From JAKALX01 sp964508715 (lineage in GTDB: Bacteria; Chloroflexota; Dehalococcoidia; Tepidiformales; Tepidiformaceae): a stretch of 64,000 bases of DNA. The notes under the pieces are model-generated. The model was given only the letters and a program-made list of their open reading frames with translations. It searched no databases and was not told the origin of the DNA. The position numbers were made by a program, and so were the translations under genes. The stretch is from assembly GCA_964508715.1 (NCBI GenBank), contig CAZDUX010000016.1, positions 1-64,000 on the forward strand. Reading direction: 5' to 3'. Below, one piece after another: positions 1 through 7,810 of this stretch (its first letter is position 1; every line of letters begins with the position of its first letter).

Positions 1-55
1 CCGCGAAGGCGGCCGCACCGTCGGCGCCGGCGTCGTCACCAAGATCACGGCGTAA
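1..55 (+). CDS. tuf: Elongation factor Tu, C-terminal end (partial)
   Basis: Only the last 17 codons are inside the window, ending at TAA 53-55. The peptide REGGRTVGAGVVTKITA is the typical C-terminus of EF-Tu, the GTPase that brings aminoacyl-tRNA to the ribosome. The rpmG-secE-nusG genes that follow are its classic neighbours, which supports the call. The gene starts upstream of the window. Confidence 0.93.
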   Translation, partial: REGGRTVGAGVVTKITA

Positions 56-85
56 GCCACGAGATAGCGAGAAGGAGGCGGTTCG

Positions 86-253
86 ATGGCCAAGGGCAAA
101 GGCGACCGCATCATAATTCACCTTGCGTGCACGGAGTGCCGCGAGCGAACCTACACAACGCAGAAGAACCGGCGGAACGACAGCGACCGGATGGAGCTGA
201 ACAAGTTCTGTCCGCGCTGCCGCGTGCACCGCGCACACCGGGAGACGCGGTAG
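86..253 (+). CDS. rpmG: 50S ribosomal protein L33
   Basis: This 55-residue basic protein is a normal-length L33 of the large ribosomal subunit. It keeps both zinc-ribbon pairs, CTEC at residues 15-18 and CPRC at 42-45, so it is the zinc-binding (C+) form. A strong Shine-Dalgarno (AGGAGG, 73-78) precedes the ATG at 86. It lies 30 bp after tuf and 5 bp before secE, the usual bacterial order. It is too short for many automatic ORF lists. Confidence 0.95.
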   Translation: MAKGKGDRIIIHLACTECRERTYTTQKNRRNDSDRMELNKFCPRCRVHRAHRETR

Positions 254-258
254 CCGCC

Positions 259-618
259 ATGGCACGAACGACGCGACGACGCGCAGTTTCGGCGCCCGAG
301 GGGCAGCCGGCAGAATCCCCGCGGAGGGCGACCACCGGCGGGAACCTGCCGCGGCCTGCGCCAGCGCCGGTGGCAGCCGGCGTCTCGCGAACCGCACCAG
401 CGGCAAAGAAGCGGCGGAACCCGCTGGCACTCCTTGGCCGTTTCGAGCCGAAGTTCGTTTCCGACATTATCTCCGAGACCCGGAAGGTAACGTGGCCGAC
501 ATTCCAGGAGACGCGGTACCTCACAATCGTCGTTGCGATCGTGGCGACGGCAGTGGGGTTGCTCCTGGGCGGTGTTGACCTCGCGTTCGGCTGGATCATC
601 GAGAAGCTGTTCTTCTAA
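259..618 (+). CDS. secE: Preprotein translocase subunit SecE
   Basis: SecE is the small membrane subunit of the SecYEG protein-export channel. The 119-residue product has a long basic, Pro/Ala-rich N-terminal tail (about residues 1-60). The conserved amphipathic segment with TRKVTWPT follows around residues 74-81, and then one membrane span (about 89-110). The ATG at 259 was chosen because it directly follows the rpmG stop; an ORF can be drawn back to 127 but would overlap rpmG. nusG follows after 3 bp, as in most bacteria. Confidence 0.94.
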   Translation: MARTTRRRAVSAPEGQPAESPRRATTGGNLPRPAPAPVAAGVSRTAPAAKKRRNPLALLGRFEPKFVSDIISETRKVTWPTFQETRYLTIVVAIVATAVGLLLGGVDLAFGWIIEKLFF

Positions 619-621
619 GCC

Positions 622-1296
622 ATGACAAATGACCCGACGCCGATCACGGCGCTCTCCGACATCAAGGCCGACCAGCCGAAGCGTGCCCCGCGACGGCGCA
701 AGGACGAGGATCTCGAGCAGGAGCAGCTCACCGACGAGGAGATCAACGCAGCGGGTCGCAAGTGGTATTTCGTCCACACCTACAGCGGCCACGAGAACAA
801 GGTTCGGAACGCGGTGCGCAGCACCGTCGACCAGATGGACGCCAGGGACAAGGTGTTCCATGTCGTTGTGCCAACCGAGGACGAAATCGAGATTCGCGAT
901 GGCCAGCGGCGCACGGTGAAGCGCAAGCTCTATCCGGGCTACGTACTGGTGCAGACGATCGAGCTCAAGGAAGGCGACCCCGACTCAGACGAGGCGTGGC
1001 ACATGATCCGAAACACGACCGGTGTCACCGGGTTCGTGAGTTCGGGGACACGCCCGGTGCCGTTGAGCCAGGACGAGGTGAACCACATCCTTCGGGCGAT
1101 GCGGATGGAGCAGCCGCGGGTACGCGTGGGCTTCATTCCCGGCCAGAACGTGCGAATTGTCGATGGCCCCTTCGAGGATTTCGTGGGGACCGTAGACGAG
1201 ATCAACACGGAAAAGGGCCGTGTGAAGGTTGTGGTGAACATGTTCGGCCGGGAAACACCCGTGGAACTGGACTTCCTGCAAGTCGAGAAACTATAG
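622..1296 (+). CDS. nusG: Transcription termination/antitermination protein NusG
   Basis: NusG binds RNA polymerase and couples elongation to Rho and to ribosomes. The 224-residue product has an acidic/basic N-terminal extension (about 1-45) and an NGN domain starting near KWYFVHTYSGHENKV. A C-terminal KOW domain contains VRIVDGPFEDFVGTVDEI. Only 3 bp separate it from secE. In many genomes rplK-rplA follow; here a terminator and an unrelated secreted-protein gene follow, so the ribosomal genes must be elsewhere. Confidence 0.96.
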   Translation: MTNDPTPITALSDIKADQPKRAPRRRKDEDLEQEQLTDEEINAAGRKWYFVHTYSGHENKVRNAVRSTVDQMDARDKVFHVVVPTEDEIEIRDGQRRTVKRKLYPGYVLVQTIELKEGDPDSDEAWHMIRNTTGVTGFVSSGTRPVPLSQDEVNHILRAMRMEQPRVRVGFIPGQNVRIVDGPFEDFVGTVDEINTEKGRVKVVVNMFGRETPVELDFLQVEKL

Positions 1297-1328
1297 GTTC
1301 CGCGTACTGCATGCCAGGCACTTCCCGG

Positions 1329-1351
1329 AAGCCCCTCCTTGCGAGGGGCTT
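1329..1351 (+). terminator. Hairpin terminator after nusG
   Basis: A 9-bp inverted repeat (AAGCCCCTC / GAGGGGCTT) with a 5-nt loop lies 33 bp after the nusG stop and is followed by TCTCGTTCT. The U-tract is weak. Position and shape fit an intrinsic terminator of the tuf-nusG transcript. Confidence 0.75.
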
Positions 1352-1480
1352 CTCGTTCTGAGAATGCTGGCGAAAGATTTGCGGGCTTCTTACGACTGCC
1401 TTACCGCATAGAGCGGCATATAGATGGCCGGTTGGCTGTCATGGGCCGGGGCGACTTCAAGACCTGCCCCGAGGGTAACC

Positions 1481-2632
1481 ATGAAGCTGTTGAGAAGAGT
1501 ACGGGCCGTGAGCCTCGCGCTTGTATTGGCTGGCGCCGCCGTCATGGGTTCGGCGGGTATGGGAGCGGCGAACCACGCATCGGCACTGACGAATTGCGTG
1601 GTCACCGACCTTTCCATCGACGGCGAGGAGCAGGCATTCCTCACACTCATCAACCAGTACCGGGCGCAGAACGGGCTCGGTGCACTCGGGATGTCGGAGA
1701 ACCTGAACCGGGCAGCGAGCTGGATGGCGGCCGACCTGGCACAGAAGGGGTATTTCTCGCACACCGATTCACTGGGCCGCTCACCGAGCACGCGGGCAAC
1801 CGACTGCGGCTACCCGCAGGGGGCTGGCGAGAACCTCGCGGCAGGCACCGCCTGGAGCACAGCCCAGGCCGCGTTCGACGCATGGAAGGCGTCGTCCGGG
1901 CACAACGCGAACATGCTGAACAGCTCCTATCGGCAGATCGGCATCGCGCGGCACTACCAGGCGGGTTCGCAATACGGCTGGTACTGGGTGACGGACTTTG
2001 GCATGACGAACGACGGGACCACGGCCGGGGGAGCGAATGGTGGTACGACGACACCTCCGCCTCCCGCGAACCGTGCCGCGGCGATGATGAGCCCGGTGGA
2101 CGGGTCCGTGCTGCCGGGGTCGACAGCGGCGTTCAGCTGGGACGCCGGAAGTGGTGCCCGGCAGTACTTCTTGTACGTTGGCACCAGCCAGGGTGCGAAC
2201 GACCTCTATGGGCAGAGCCAGGGCCTAAACCGCTCCGTGACGGTGAACGGGCTGCCAACGAACGGGAGCACGGTCTATGCCCGGCTGTGGACCCTGCTCC
2301 CGACGGGCTGGACGTACCAGGACACACAATACCGGGCTGCGACAACGACCGGCAGCGGAGCGGCAGGCACGAAGGCAGCACTGGTCTCGCCGGTAGCAGG
2401 GAGCATGCTCCCCGCCGGCAACGTGCAGTTCGCATGGACTGGCGCGAGCGGCGGCCTGGAGTACTTCCTCTACCTCGGGACGAGCCAGGGGTCGAACAAC
2501 CTGTTTGGCCGGAGCCAGGGACTGGCGACCAGCGTGACCCTGAACGTGCCATCGCATTCGAACCCGCTGTGGGCCCGGCTCTGGACACGGACTTCCGCCG
2601 GCTGGAGCTACACGGACTACCAGTACCGGTAG
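1481..2632 (+). CDS. Secreted CAP-domain (SCP/PR1-like) protein with two C-terminal repeats
   Basis: The 383-residue product has a signal peptide (about 1-35) and then a CAP domain (about 45-173). The domain contains EEQAFLTLINQYRAQNG, YFSHTDSLGRSP, GENLAAG and GHNANMLN, typical of the bacterial CAP/YkwD family. A Gly/Thr/Pro linker follows. Two related ~85-residue repeats (200-286 and 299-383) share YFLYxGTSQG, SQGL and ARLWT and look like beta-sandwich modules. Start 1481 was preferred over 1424 because it places the signal peptide at the N-terminus and follows GAGGGTAACC. The substrate is unknown; bacterial CAP proteins are usually extracellular. A paralogue lies at 16625-17743. Confidence 0.85.
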   Translation: MKLLRRVRAVSLALVLAGAAVMGSAGMGAANHASALTNCVVTDLSIDGEEQAFLTLINQYRAQNGLGALGMSENLNRAASWMAADLAQKGYFSHTDSLGRSPSTRATDCGYPQGAGENLAAGTAWSTAQAAFDAWKASSGHNANMLNSSYRQIGIARHYQAGSQYGWYWVTDFGMTNDGTTAGGANGGTTTPPPPANRAAAMMSPVDGSVLPGSTAAFSWDAGSGARQYFLYVGTSQGANDLYGQSQGLNRSVTVNGLPTNGSTVYARLWTLLPTGWTYQDTQYRAATTTGSGAAGTKAALVSPVAGSMLPAGNVQFAWTGASGGLEYFLYLGTSQGSNNLFGRSQGLATSVTLNVPSHSNPLWARLWTRTSAGWSYTDYQYR

Positions 2633-2665
2633 TCACCCAGCCGGGACCCACCGCAATACGAGACA

Positions 2666-2683
2666 GCCCCTCAGACGAGGGGC
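2666..2683. terminator. Convergent hairpin terminator
   Basis: GCCCCTC and GAGGGGC form a 7-bp stem with a 4-nt loop between the convergent CAP gene and the translin-like gene. CGTTTCG follows on the plus side. It could serve both strands. The stem is nearly the same sequence as the terminator at 1329. Confidence 0.7.
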
Positions 2684-2708
2684 CGTTTCGCGTTTGCGTG
2701 GCAAAGGC

Positions 2709-3332
2709 TCAGCGGCGGGTAAGGGCGTCGATGGCCTGTTGCTGGACGATGGCCATGGTGAGGTCGCCGCGCGTGCGCTCCAGAATGCCGCGGGTCTGGT
2801 CGGTGGTGCGGCGGAGTCCGCCGGTCATGGCGTCGGGGAAGTCGATGGTGACGAGGACGGCGTAGATGTGGTCCATGGCAGCGAGCACCTCCTCGCACCC
2901 GTCGAAGTTGCCGCCGCGAAGGCGATCGAGGATCCAGCGGCGCAGCTCACCAACCGCCTCGGCGATCCCGTTGAGGTAGGCAGGGTATTCGACTCCGAGT
3001 TCCTCGGGCGAAGGGATGGTGCGGCCGGAGAGGAGGGCGAGGGTGGTACGCGCCTCCGCGTACTCTTTCTGCGCGTCGTGCAGGAAGCCCGCGTTGTAGA
3101 TATCGTCGTGGCCGTGGAGCGCGGCGACTGCTTCATCGCGGACATCGCGGGCCTCATCGAGCATCGCGGCGGCTCTGTCGAATTCGCCGCGGTGCACGGC
3201 ACGGATGGCGTTCGCACTCTGGCGAATGAGGGTCCGGCTGGCAGCGAGCCCTCGTTCACGGGCAGCATTCTTCTCCGCGAAGCTGGCAAGGATGCGAGGG
3301 ATGATGACGTCGAGGGGTGAGGTATCGGGCAC
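2709..3332 (-). CDS. Translin-family protein
   Basis: The 207-residue, mostly alpha-helical protein resembles prokaryotic translin-like proteins. It has a long N-terminal helix (SPLDVIIPRILASFAEKNAARERGL), a central EYPAYLNGIAEAVGELRRWILD segment and a C-terminal region ending in a helix with TRGDLTMAIVQQQ. Eukaryotic translin binds single-stranded DNA/RNA; the bacterial role is not established. It is the last gene of the minus-strand run from the cysteine desulfurase, 47 bp after the FmdB gene. The family call is by overall pattern, not by catalytic residues. Confidence 0.7.
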   Translation of the reverse strand: MPDTSPLDVIIPRILASFAEKNAARERGLAASRTLIRQSANAIRAVHRGEFDRAAAMLDEARDVRDEAVAALHGHDDIYNAGFLHDAQKEYAEARTTLALLSGRTIPSPEELGVEYPAYLNGIAEAVGELRRWILDRLRGGNFDGCEEVLAAMDHIYAVLVTIDFPDAMTGGLRRTTDQTRGILERTRGDLTMAIVQQQAIDALTRR

Positions 3333-3379
3333 GCCCGAATTGTCGAGTGCCGGCGGCCGGCTGTCGATGGAGACTCCGG

Positions 3380-3727
3380 TCAGAGGTCTTTGACGGGGTC
3401 GGGGAACTCACCCTCGCGGGCGGCGTCGATCATCTCGCGAGCCCCCTCAGGGAGGTCCATACCGTATTCGTCGAAGCGCTTCTCAACCCAGCTGCCGATC
3501 TGGCGCGGGTCGCGGTAGGCGTCGGGGCCGCCGCCCATGTCAGCGGGGTCGCCGTACTTCTCGATGATATCGGCGCGGCTATAGGTGCGGCCGAACTTCG
3601 ACATCATGCGGGATGTTTTCGTGCTCCCGCAGTGTTCGCACGTGGCCTTGACTTCGGTGTCGACCTTTCGGGTGAAGTGGTTCGTAACCTTGCCGCAGTC
3701 GCTGCAGCGGAACTCGTAGATGGGCAT
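3380..3727 (-). CDS. FmdB-family zinc-ribbon protein
   Basis: The 115-residue product begins MPIYEFRCSDCG and continues to CEHCG at residues 30-34. This is the CxxC-x(n)-CxxC zinc ribbon of the FmdB regulatory-protein family. The rest is polar and acidic with no recognised domain. The ATG at 3727 gives the canonical MPIYE start; a longer open frame upstream runs through the globin gene and was rejected. A tandem heptamer repeat lies just upstream. The family is implicated in regulation, but this member's function is unknown. Confidence 0.82.
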   Translation of the reverse strand: MPIYEFRCSDCGKVTNHFTRKVDTEVKATCEHCGSTKTSRMMSKFGRTYSRADIIEKYGDPADMGGGPDAYRDPRQIGSWVEKRFDEYGMDLPEGAREMIDAAREGEFPDPVKDL

Positions 3728-3732
3728 GGGTA

Positions 3733-3767
3733 GATTGTCGATTGTCGATTGGTGATTGTCGATTGCC
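3733..3767. repeat. Tandem heptamer repeat (5 units, GATTGTC type)
   Basis: Five consecutive 7-bp units read GATTGTC, GATTGTC, GATTGGT, GATTGTC, GATTGCC. The array sits 6 bp upstream of the FmdB start codon, between it and the globin gene. The same heptamer family recurs at several other gene boundaries in this window. Confidence 0.85.
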
Positions 3768-3812
3768 GCCAGTTCGTGCCACCCGAGCCGAGCCCCGAGT
3801 CGGCGATCCTGG

Positions 3813-4196
3813 CTACTCGGAATTGACCATGTGACGGGCCAGCGGAGCGAGGGATTCGAAGATGGAGCGCTGGAGGTCGCCGGGGATGGCTTCCTCGGAC
3901 ATCGCCTGTCGCATGTGGCGGAGCCACCGCCCGGCGCCGTACTGAGTGATGGTGAAGGGGAGATGCCGCGCGCGGAGGCGGGGATGACCGTAGAGGGCCG
4001 AATAGCGGCCTTCGCCCCCAAGCCACTGTTCGAGGAAGAGCTCGAGCTTCTCTTTGCCGGGTTCCAGGTCATCGGGATAGACAGCGCGAAGAGGGGTATC
4101 TGCTTCGACATGGTGGTAGAAGCGTTCGACAACACGATGAATGGCATCGCGGCCGCCAAAGCGTTCGAAGACGGTGATTACGGTGGGCTCTGTCAC
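3813..4196 (-). CDS. Group II truncated hemoglobin
   Basis: The 127-residue protein matches group II (GlbO/YjbI-like) truncated globins, small heme proteins that bind O2 or NO. Visible family marks are FERFGGRDAIHRVVERFYHHV, YPDDLEPGKEKLELFLEQWLGG, YSALYGHPRLRARHLPF (proximal His in the RxRHxPF stretch) and a Trp in the G-helix region (GAGRWLRHM). It starts at a GTG whose TG is shared with the TGA stop of the cysteine desulfurase (GTGA overlap), so the two are probably translationally coupled. Sulfur mobilisation next to an O2/NO-binding protein suggests protection of Fe-S assembly, which is an inference. Confidence 0.88.
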   Translation of the reverse strand: MTEPTVITVFERFGGRDAIHRVVERFYHHVEADTPLRAVYPDDLEPGKEKLELFLEQWLGGEGRYSALYGHPRLRARHLPFTITQYGAGRWLRHMRQAMSEEAIPGDLQRSIFESLAPLARHMVNSE

Positions 4197-5392
4197 GCTG
4201 GCTCGACGGTGCCTGCGGCGGCGATGGTGGCGGATGTTCGAAGCCGGGCGACTGCGGGCGGGAGGACGTCGAGGACGGTGTCGATGTCGGCCGCGGTGGT
4301 GGTTTCGCCAAGGCTGAAACGGATGCTGCCGACGGCCTGGCGGATGGGGACACCCATCGCCATGAGGACGTGGGATGGCTCCCAGGTGGAGTTCGAGCAG
4401 GCGGAACCGGAGCTAACGGCGATACCGTGGTTATCGAGCGCCGCGACAAGCGCCTCGCTTTCGAGCCCGCGGAACGAGATGTTGAGGTTGTTGGGCAGGC
4501 AATTGACCTGGCAGCCGTTGACCAGGACATCGGGAACCCGTTCGAGGATACCCTGGCGGAGAAGGGCCCGAAGCTGCCCGACGCGTGCAGAGCGGGCATC
4601 GATATCCCGGTTCGCGAGGTCGAGAGCAGTGGCGGTGCCAACGATGCCAGCGACGTTTTCGGTGCCGGCACGCTTCTGCATCTCCTGTCCGCCACCATGG
4701 AGAAGCGGCCGGTAAGGGGTCGCGCGGCGCAAGTAGAGGACCCCGCTTCCTTTTGGCCCGCCGAACTTGTGCGACGAGAGCGAGAGGGCATCGACGCCGA
4801 GAGCACCGACGTCGATTGGTAACCATCCGGGCGCCTGGACGGCATCGGTATGAAGCATGACGCGGTGGCCACCGTGGCGCTTCGCCCACGACTGGATGAC
4901 CTCGGAGATCTGGGTGAGGGGCTGGAGTGAGCCGACCTCGTTGTTGGCGAGCATGACGCTCGCGAGGACGGTCTCAGGCCGCAGGGCACGCGCAAGCTCA
5001 TCGACCTTGACGTGCCCGGAGTGGTCGCAGGGGAGGTAGGTCACTTCGAAGCCGAGTTCTTCGAGCATCTGCGCAGCGTGAATGCCAGCATGGTGCTCGA
5101 TGGAGGTGGTGATGATGTGGTCGCCGCAGCCGGCGCGGCGCATTGCATAGGCGATGCCGAGCATGGCCGAGTTGATGGACTCGGTGCCGCCGCTGGTGAA
5201 GATGATCTCGGCCGGGCGGGCGCCAAGGCAGCGGGCGACGGTACCGCGGGCTGCGTCGAGCGCAGCCTGGGCTTCGCGGCCTGCAGAGTAGAGGCCGCTG
5301 GGGTTACCAAAGCGCTCGCCCAGGAATGGCTGCATCGCGGAGTGAGCCTCGGGCCGAAGGGGCGATGTGGCAGCGTGGTCAAGATAGATCAC
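4193..5392 (-). CDS. Cysteine desulfurase (IscS/NifS class)
   Basis: This PLP enzyme takes sulfur from cysteine for Fe-S cluster and thio-cofactor synthesis. The 399-residue length is typical. Lys209 in SLSSHKFGGPKG binds PLP, and Cys332 in SSGSACSNSTWEPSHVL is the persulfide cysteine, in the context of the long-loop IscS/NifS group. The N-terminal MIYLDHAAT is canonical. It starts at GTG 5392, which directly abuts a heptamer-repeat array. The likely scaffold partner (IscU-like, 17932) is 12 kb away rather than adjacent. Confidence 0.93.
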   Translation of the reverse strand: MIYLDHAATSPLRPEAHSAMQPFLGERFGNPSGLYSAGREAQAALDAARGTVARCLGARPAEIIFTSGGTESINSAMLGIAYAMRRAGCGDHIITTSIEHHAGIHAAQMLEELGFEVTYLPCDHSGHVKVDELARALRPETVLASVMLANNEVGSLQPLTQISEVIQSWAKRHGGHRVMLHTDAVQAPGWLPIDVGALGVDALSLSSHKFGGPKGSGVLYLRRATPYRPLLHGGGQEMQKRAGTENVAGIVGTATALDLANRDIDARSARVGQLRALLRQGILERVPDVLVNGCQVNCLPNNLNISFRGLESEALVAALDNHGIAVSSGSACSNSTWEPSHVLMAMGVPIRQAVGSIRFSLGETTTAADIDTVLDVLPPAVARLRTSATIAAAGTVEPA

Positions 5393-5397
5393 GAATC

Positions 5398-5432
5398 GAT
5401 TGTCGATTGCCGATTCGCGATTGTCGATTGGC
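5398..5432. repeat. Tandem heptamer repeat (5 units)
   Basis: Five 7-bp units read GATTGTC, GATTGCC, GATTCGC, GATTGTC, GATTGGC. A further inverted-sense unit (ACGAATC) runs into the start codon of the cysteine desulfurase. The array lies in the divergent region between that gene and the LuxR-type gene. Confidence 0.85.
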
Positions 5433-5502
5433 AGCGGGATTAGTGTTTTATGTCTTCTAATGGGTAGGGTGAGAGCTTGCGTGCCGGCGTACGCTTACAG
5501 GC

Positions 5503-6726
5503 ATGAGGGCGATGGAAGGCCTGACACCACGCCAGCGGGAGGTGCTGGCGCTGGTGGCAAAGGGGCACACCAACGGTGAGATTGCGGAGATGCTCGGGAT
5601 CTCGTCCGATGGGGTGAAGTGGCATGTGGGCGAAATCCTCGCACGGCTTGACGTCCGTTCAAGAGAAGAGGCGGCCGAGTGGTGGCGGCGCGAGGGCCGG
5701 ACAGGCGCTCGGGCTCGGCGATGGATTGGTGGCTTGCGATTCGTTCCGCTGGCAGGAGCCGGGCTCGCCGGTGTGGCGATCGTGGCGGCAACCCTTGTGA
5801 TCGCCGCGCTTCAGGCAGGCGGCGGGCATTCCGAGAAGGTAGCAGCAGCGGCGGCAGCAACGACACCAGCGACCATACCTTCCCCGACACCAACGCTGGC
5901 CGTCTTCCTCCCGGATGGGCCACTGCCATTCCGGGTGTGCTCCGAGATAGACGGGTATCGAAAGCTCACCGCCATGGAGATGACGGACATCTTCCACAAC
6001 AGGCGGTTCGGGGACGGGATACGCCCGGACCCGATCTACTGGCCGCTCTTCCTGTCGGACTTCTACTGGATGCCCGAGCCGCACGCCGTGAGCGCGAATG
6101 TCGAGGTGGTTGCCTTCAGCAAGGGAACATGGACGGGCACGGCTCCACCATCGCCTGATTCGTGCGGGAGTGGCGGAAGACAGGGCGAGACGTTCCAGGC
6201 GCTCTCGATGTACGACCACCGGGTACTTGCCATGGAGGTTCGCAACGGCATTCTGAAGGTAACGGTGACGGAGGCACGGAATAGTTTCGAGCGAATCGAA
6301 TACCCCGAGCCGTCGTTGCCACGGGGGCCAATCGACAAGAGCGGGACCCCTCTTGTCAACGGGTTGCGGGTGGTGGATGGGAGCGGGCAGGTGCTGGCAA
6401 CACGCGGCCCGGGCCCCGGGAACTGGGAGTTCCGCGACGACGGCTCGTTCGTTTCAGGCTTCATCGGGGCCGGCGCACCCAATCCACAGCAGCTGGAGCT
6501 GACGCGGGCCGCTGACATCGAGCTCTTCTGCACACGTGTGGCGAACGCCGTGACATTCCGGGAGGCCAAAGGCGAGACGAAGGTGGCCTGGTATGGCGCG
6601 TGCGGCGATGCGTGGACACCCGCGGCCGAGATACATCTCGATGCAGGCTCATGGGCGGTGAGCGTCGACGGTGACGGCTTCTATACGTTGCTGGCGAAAG
6701 GGAGCCCCCGCCCGTGCAGGTGCTGA
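5503..6726 (+). CDS. Membrane-anchored LuxR-type HTH protein
   Basis: The 407-residue product opens with a LuxR/GerE helix-turn-helix (about 6-60: LTPRQREVLALVAKGHTNGEIAEMLGIS). A basic linker and one membrane span (about 78-103) follow, then an Ala/Thr/Pro stretch and a ~270-residue domain predicted to be outside the cytoplasm. I do not recognise the outer domain. The HTH is at the N-terminus, the reverse of ordinary LuxR/NarL regulators, so it may work as a one-component transmembrane sensor (inference). Start 5503 was chosen; 5512 is an alternative. Confidence 0.75.
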   Translation: MRAMEGLTPRQREVLALVAKGHTNGEIAEMLGISSDGVKWHVGEILARLDVRSREEAAEWWRREGRTGARARRWIGGLRFVPLAGAGLAGVAIVAATLVIAALQAGGGHSEKVAAAAAATTPATIPSPTPTLAVFLPDGPLPFRVCSEIDGYRKLTAMEMTDIFHNRRFGDGIRPDPIYWPLFLSDFYWMPEPHAVSANVEVVAFSKGTWTGTAPPSPDSCGSGGRQGETFQALSMYDHRVLAMEVRNGILKVTVTEARNSFERIEYPEPSLPRGPIDKSGTPLVNGLRVVDGSGQVLATRGPGPGNWEFRDDGSFVSGFIGAGAPNPQQLELTRAADIELFCTRVANAVTFREAKGETKVAWYGACGDAWTPAAEIHLDAGSWAVSVDGDGFYTLLAKGSPRPCRC

Positions 6727-6759
6727 TGCGGTGAGGGGCCGGAAAGAGACTCCCCCGGC

Positions 6760-7173
6760 CTACGCCTTCGGCGGGATGACGGTTGCATCACCGTCGACGA
6801 CGAGTTTGCCATCCTGGTTGGTGACGGTTGTCTTGAACCTGGCCCAGCCGCGCTCGGTCTTCTCCACGCATTCAACCCGTGCGGTGACGGTATCGCCAAT
6901 GAAGACGGGCGCGCGGAACTGCAGATTCTGGCCGACGTAAATGGTGCCGGGGCCGGGGAGTTGCATGGCAAGGACAGTGGAGATGAAGGAGCCGCTGAGC
7001 ATGCCGTGAGCGATGCGCTGCTTGAACATACCCTGGGCGGCTGAGACGGCATCGACGTGGGCCGGATTCATGTCGCCAGTGATGCCGGCAAAGAGGTAGA
7101 CATCCGTCTCGCTGAGCGTCTTGGTGAAGGAGGCGGAGTCGCCGATTTCGAGCTGGTCGAAGGTCTTTCCCAT
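6760..7173 (-). CDS. MaoC-like (R)-hydratase domain protein
   Basis: The 137-residue hot-dog fold protein contains FAGITGDMNPAHVD and RIAHGMLSGSFIS. These are the Asp/His active-site region and hydratase-2 motif of (R)-specific enoyl-CoA hydratases such as PhaJ. Such enzymes hydrate trans-2-enoyl-CoA. It is the last gene of the minus-strand run that begins at 12592. ATG 7173 gives the usual short N-terminus; an in-frame ATG at 7185 adds four residues. Confidence 0.87.
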   Translation of the reverse strand: MGKTFDQLEIGDSASFTKTLSETDVYLFAGITGDMNPAHVDAVSAAQGMFKQRIAHGMLSGSFISTVLAMQLPGPGTIYVGQNLQFRAPVFIGDTVTARVECVEKTERGWARFKTTVTNQDGKLVVDGDATVIPPKA

Positions 7174-7213
7174 GGGCGACAGCATGGACTGCCGCGACGA
7201 TCTGGGGAAGATG

Positions 7214-7711
7214 TCAGGCAGCGGGCTTCTGGACCCCGGCCTCAGGGCTTGGCGCGGCGGGTTCGGCTGCATCTCCAGGGAATTCGATGCCGAGTAGCTG
7301 GCGGGCGTGGCGCCGGGCAGTTCCCGAGAGGCGGGGCGGGCGGGCTGGTGGTGGCGGAAGGCCGCCGAGAAGCCAGTCCTGGGGCAATTCGGAAGGGACA
7401 AAGAAACCCATGGCGTGGCTTCGGCCGCTGAAGTTGATGAAGCGGCGGACGAAGGGCGCCTGGACAGGCCGGCCCACAAAGGCGATACGCATCGGTTCGT
7501 GCCAGCGCACAGAGAAGACGGCAGCCAGCATGAGGAGCCGGGCCGGCCCGCGTTCGATTTCGGTCACATCGCACTGGATGGCGGTAATCCGAGAGGTCTC
7601 GGCCATGGAGAAGGCCTGGGAGAGCGCACGGAGCGCCTCGCGCGTGACCACGCGGCCGGAGAGATCGAGACGGAGCATGCGCTGAGACGCGTCGGCGCGG
7701 ATGGTGAACAT
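7214..7711 (-). CDS. Conserved hypothetical protein (possible STAS/SpoIIAA-like fold)
   Basis: I do not recognise this 165-residue protein with certainty. The first ~100 residues (MFTIRADASQRMLRLDLSG then REALRALSQAF and ITAIQCDVTEIERG) have the strand/helix rhythm of STAS or SpoIIAA-like domains. A Pro/Arg-rich C-terminal tail follows. Start 7711 gives MFTIRAD; an in-frame start at 7789 would add 26 residues. It lies between the zinc-ribbon protein and the MaoC gene. Confidence 0.55.
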   Translation of the reverse strand: MFTIRADASQRMLRLDLSGRVVTREALRALSQAFSMAETSRITAIQCDVTEIERGPARLLMLAAVFSVRWHEPMRIAFVGRPVQAPFVRRFINFSGRSHAMGFFVPSELPQDWLLGGLPPPPARPPRLSGTARRHARQLLGIEFPGDAAEPAAPSPEAGVQKPAA

Positions 7712-7810
7712 CGCTTCCTCCACCCCCGGGGGCACAGGGGGATTGAGCGGAAATGTGGCAAGTATGAGCTCGCGCACGAGCGACCGCACTCAGGGAACCG
7801 TTCTAAGTGA

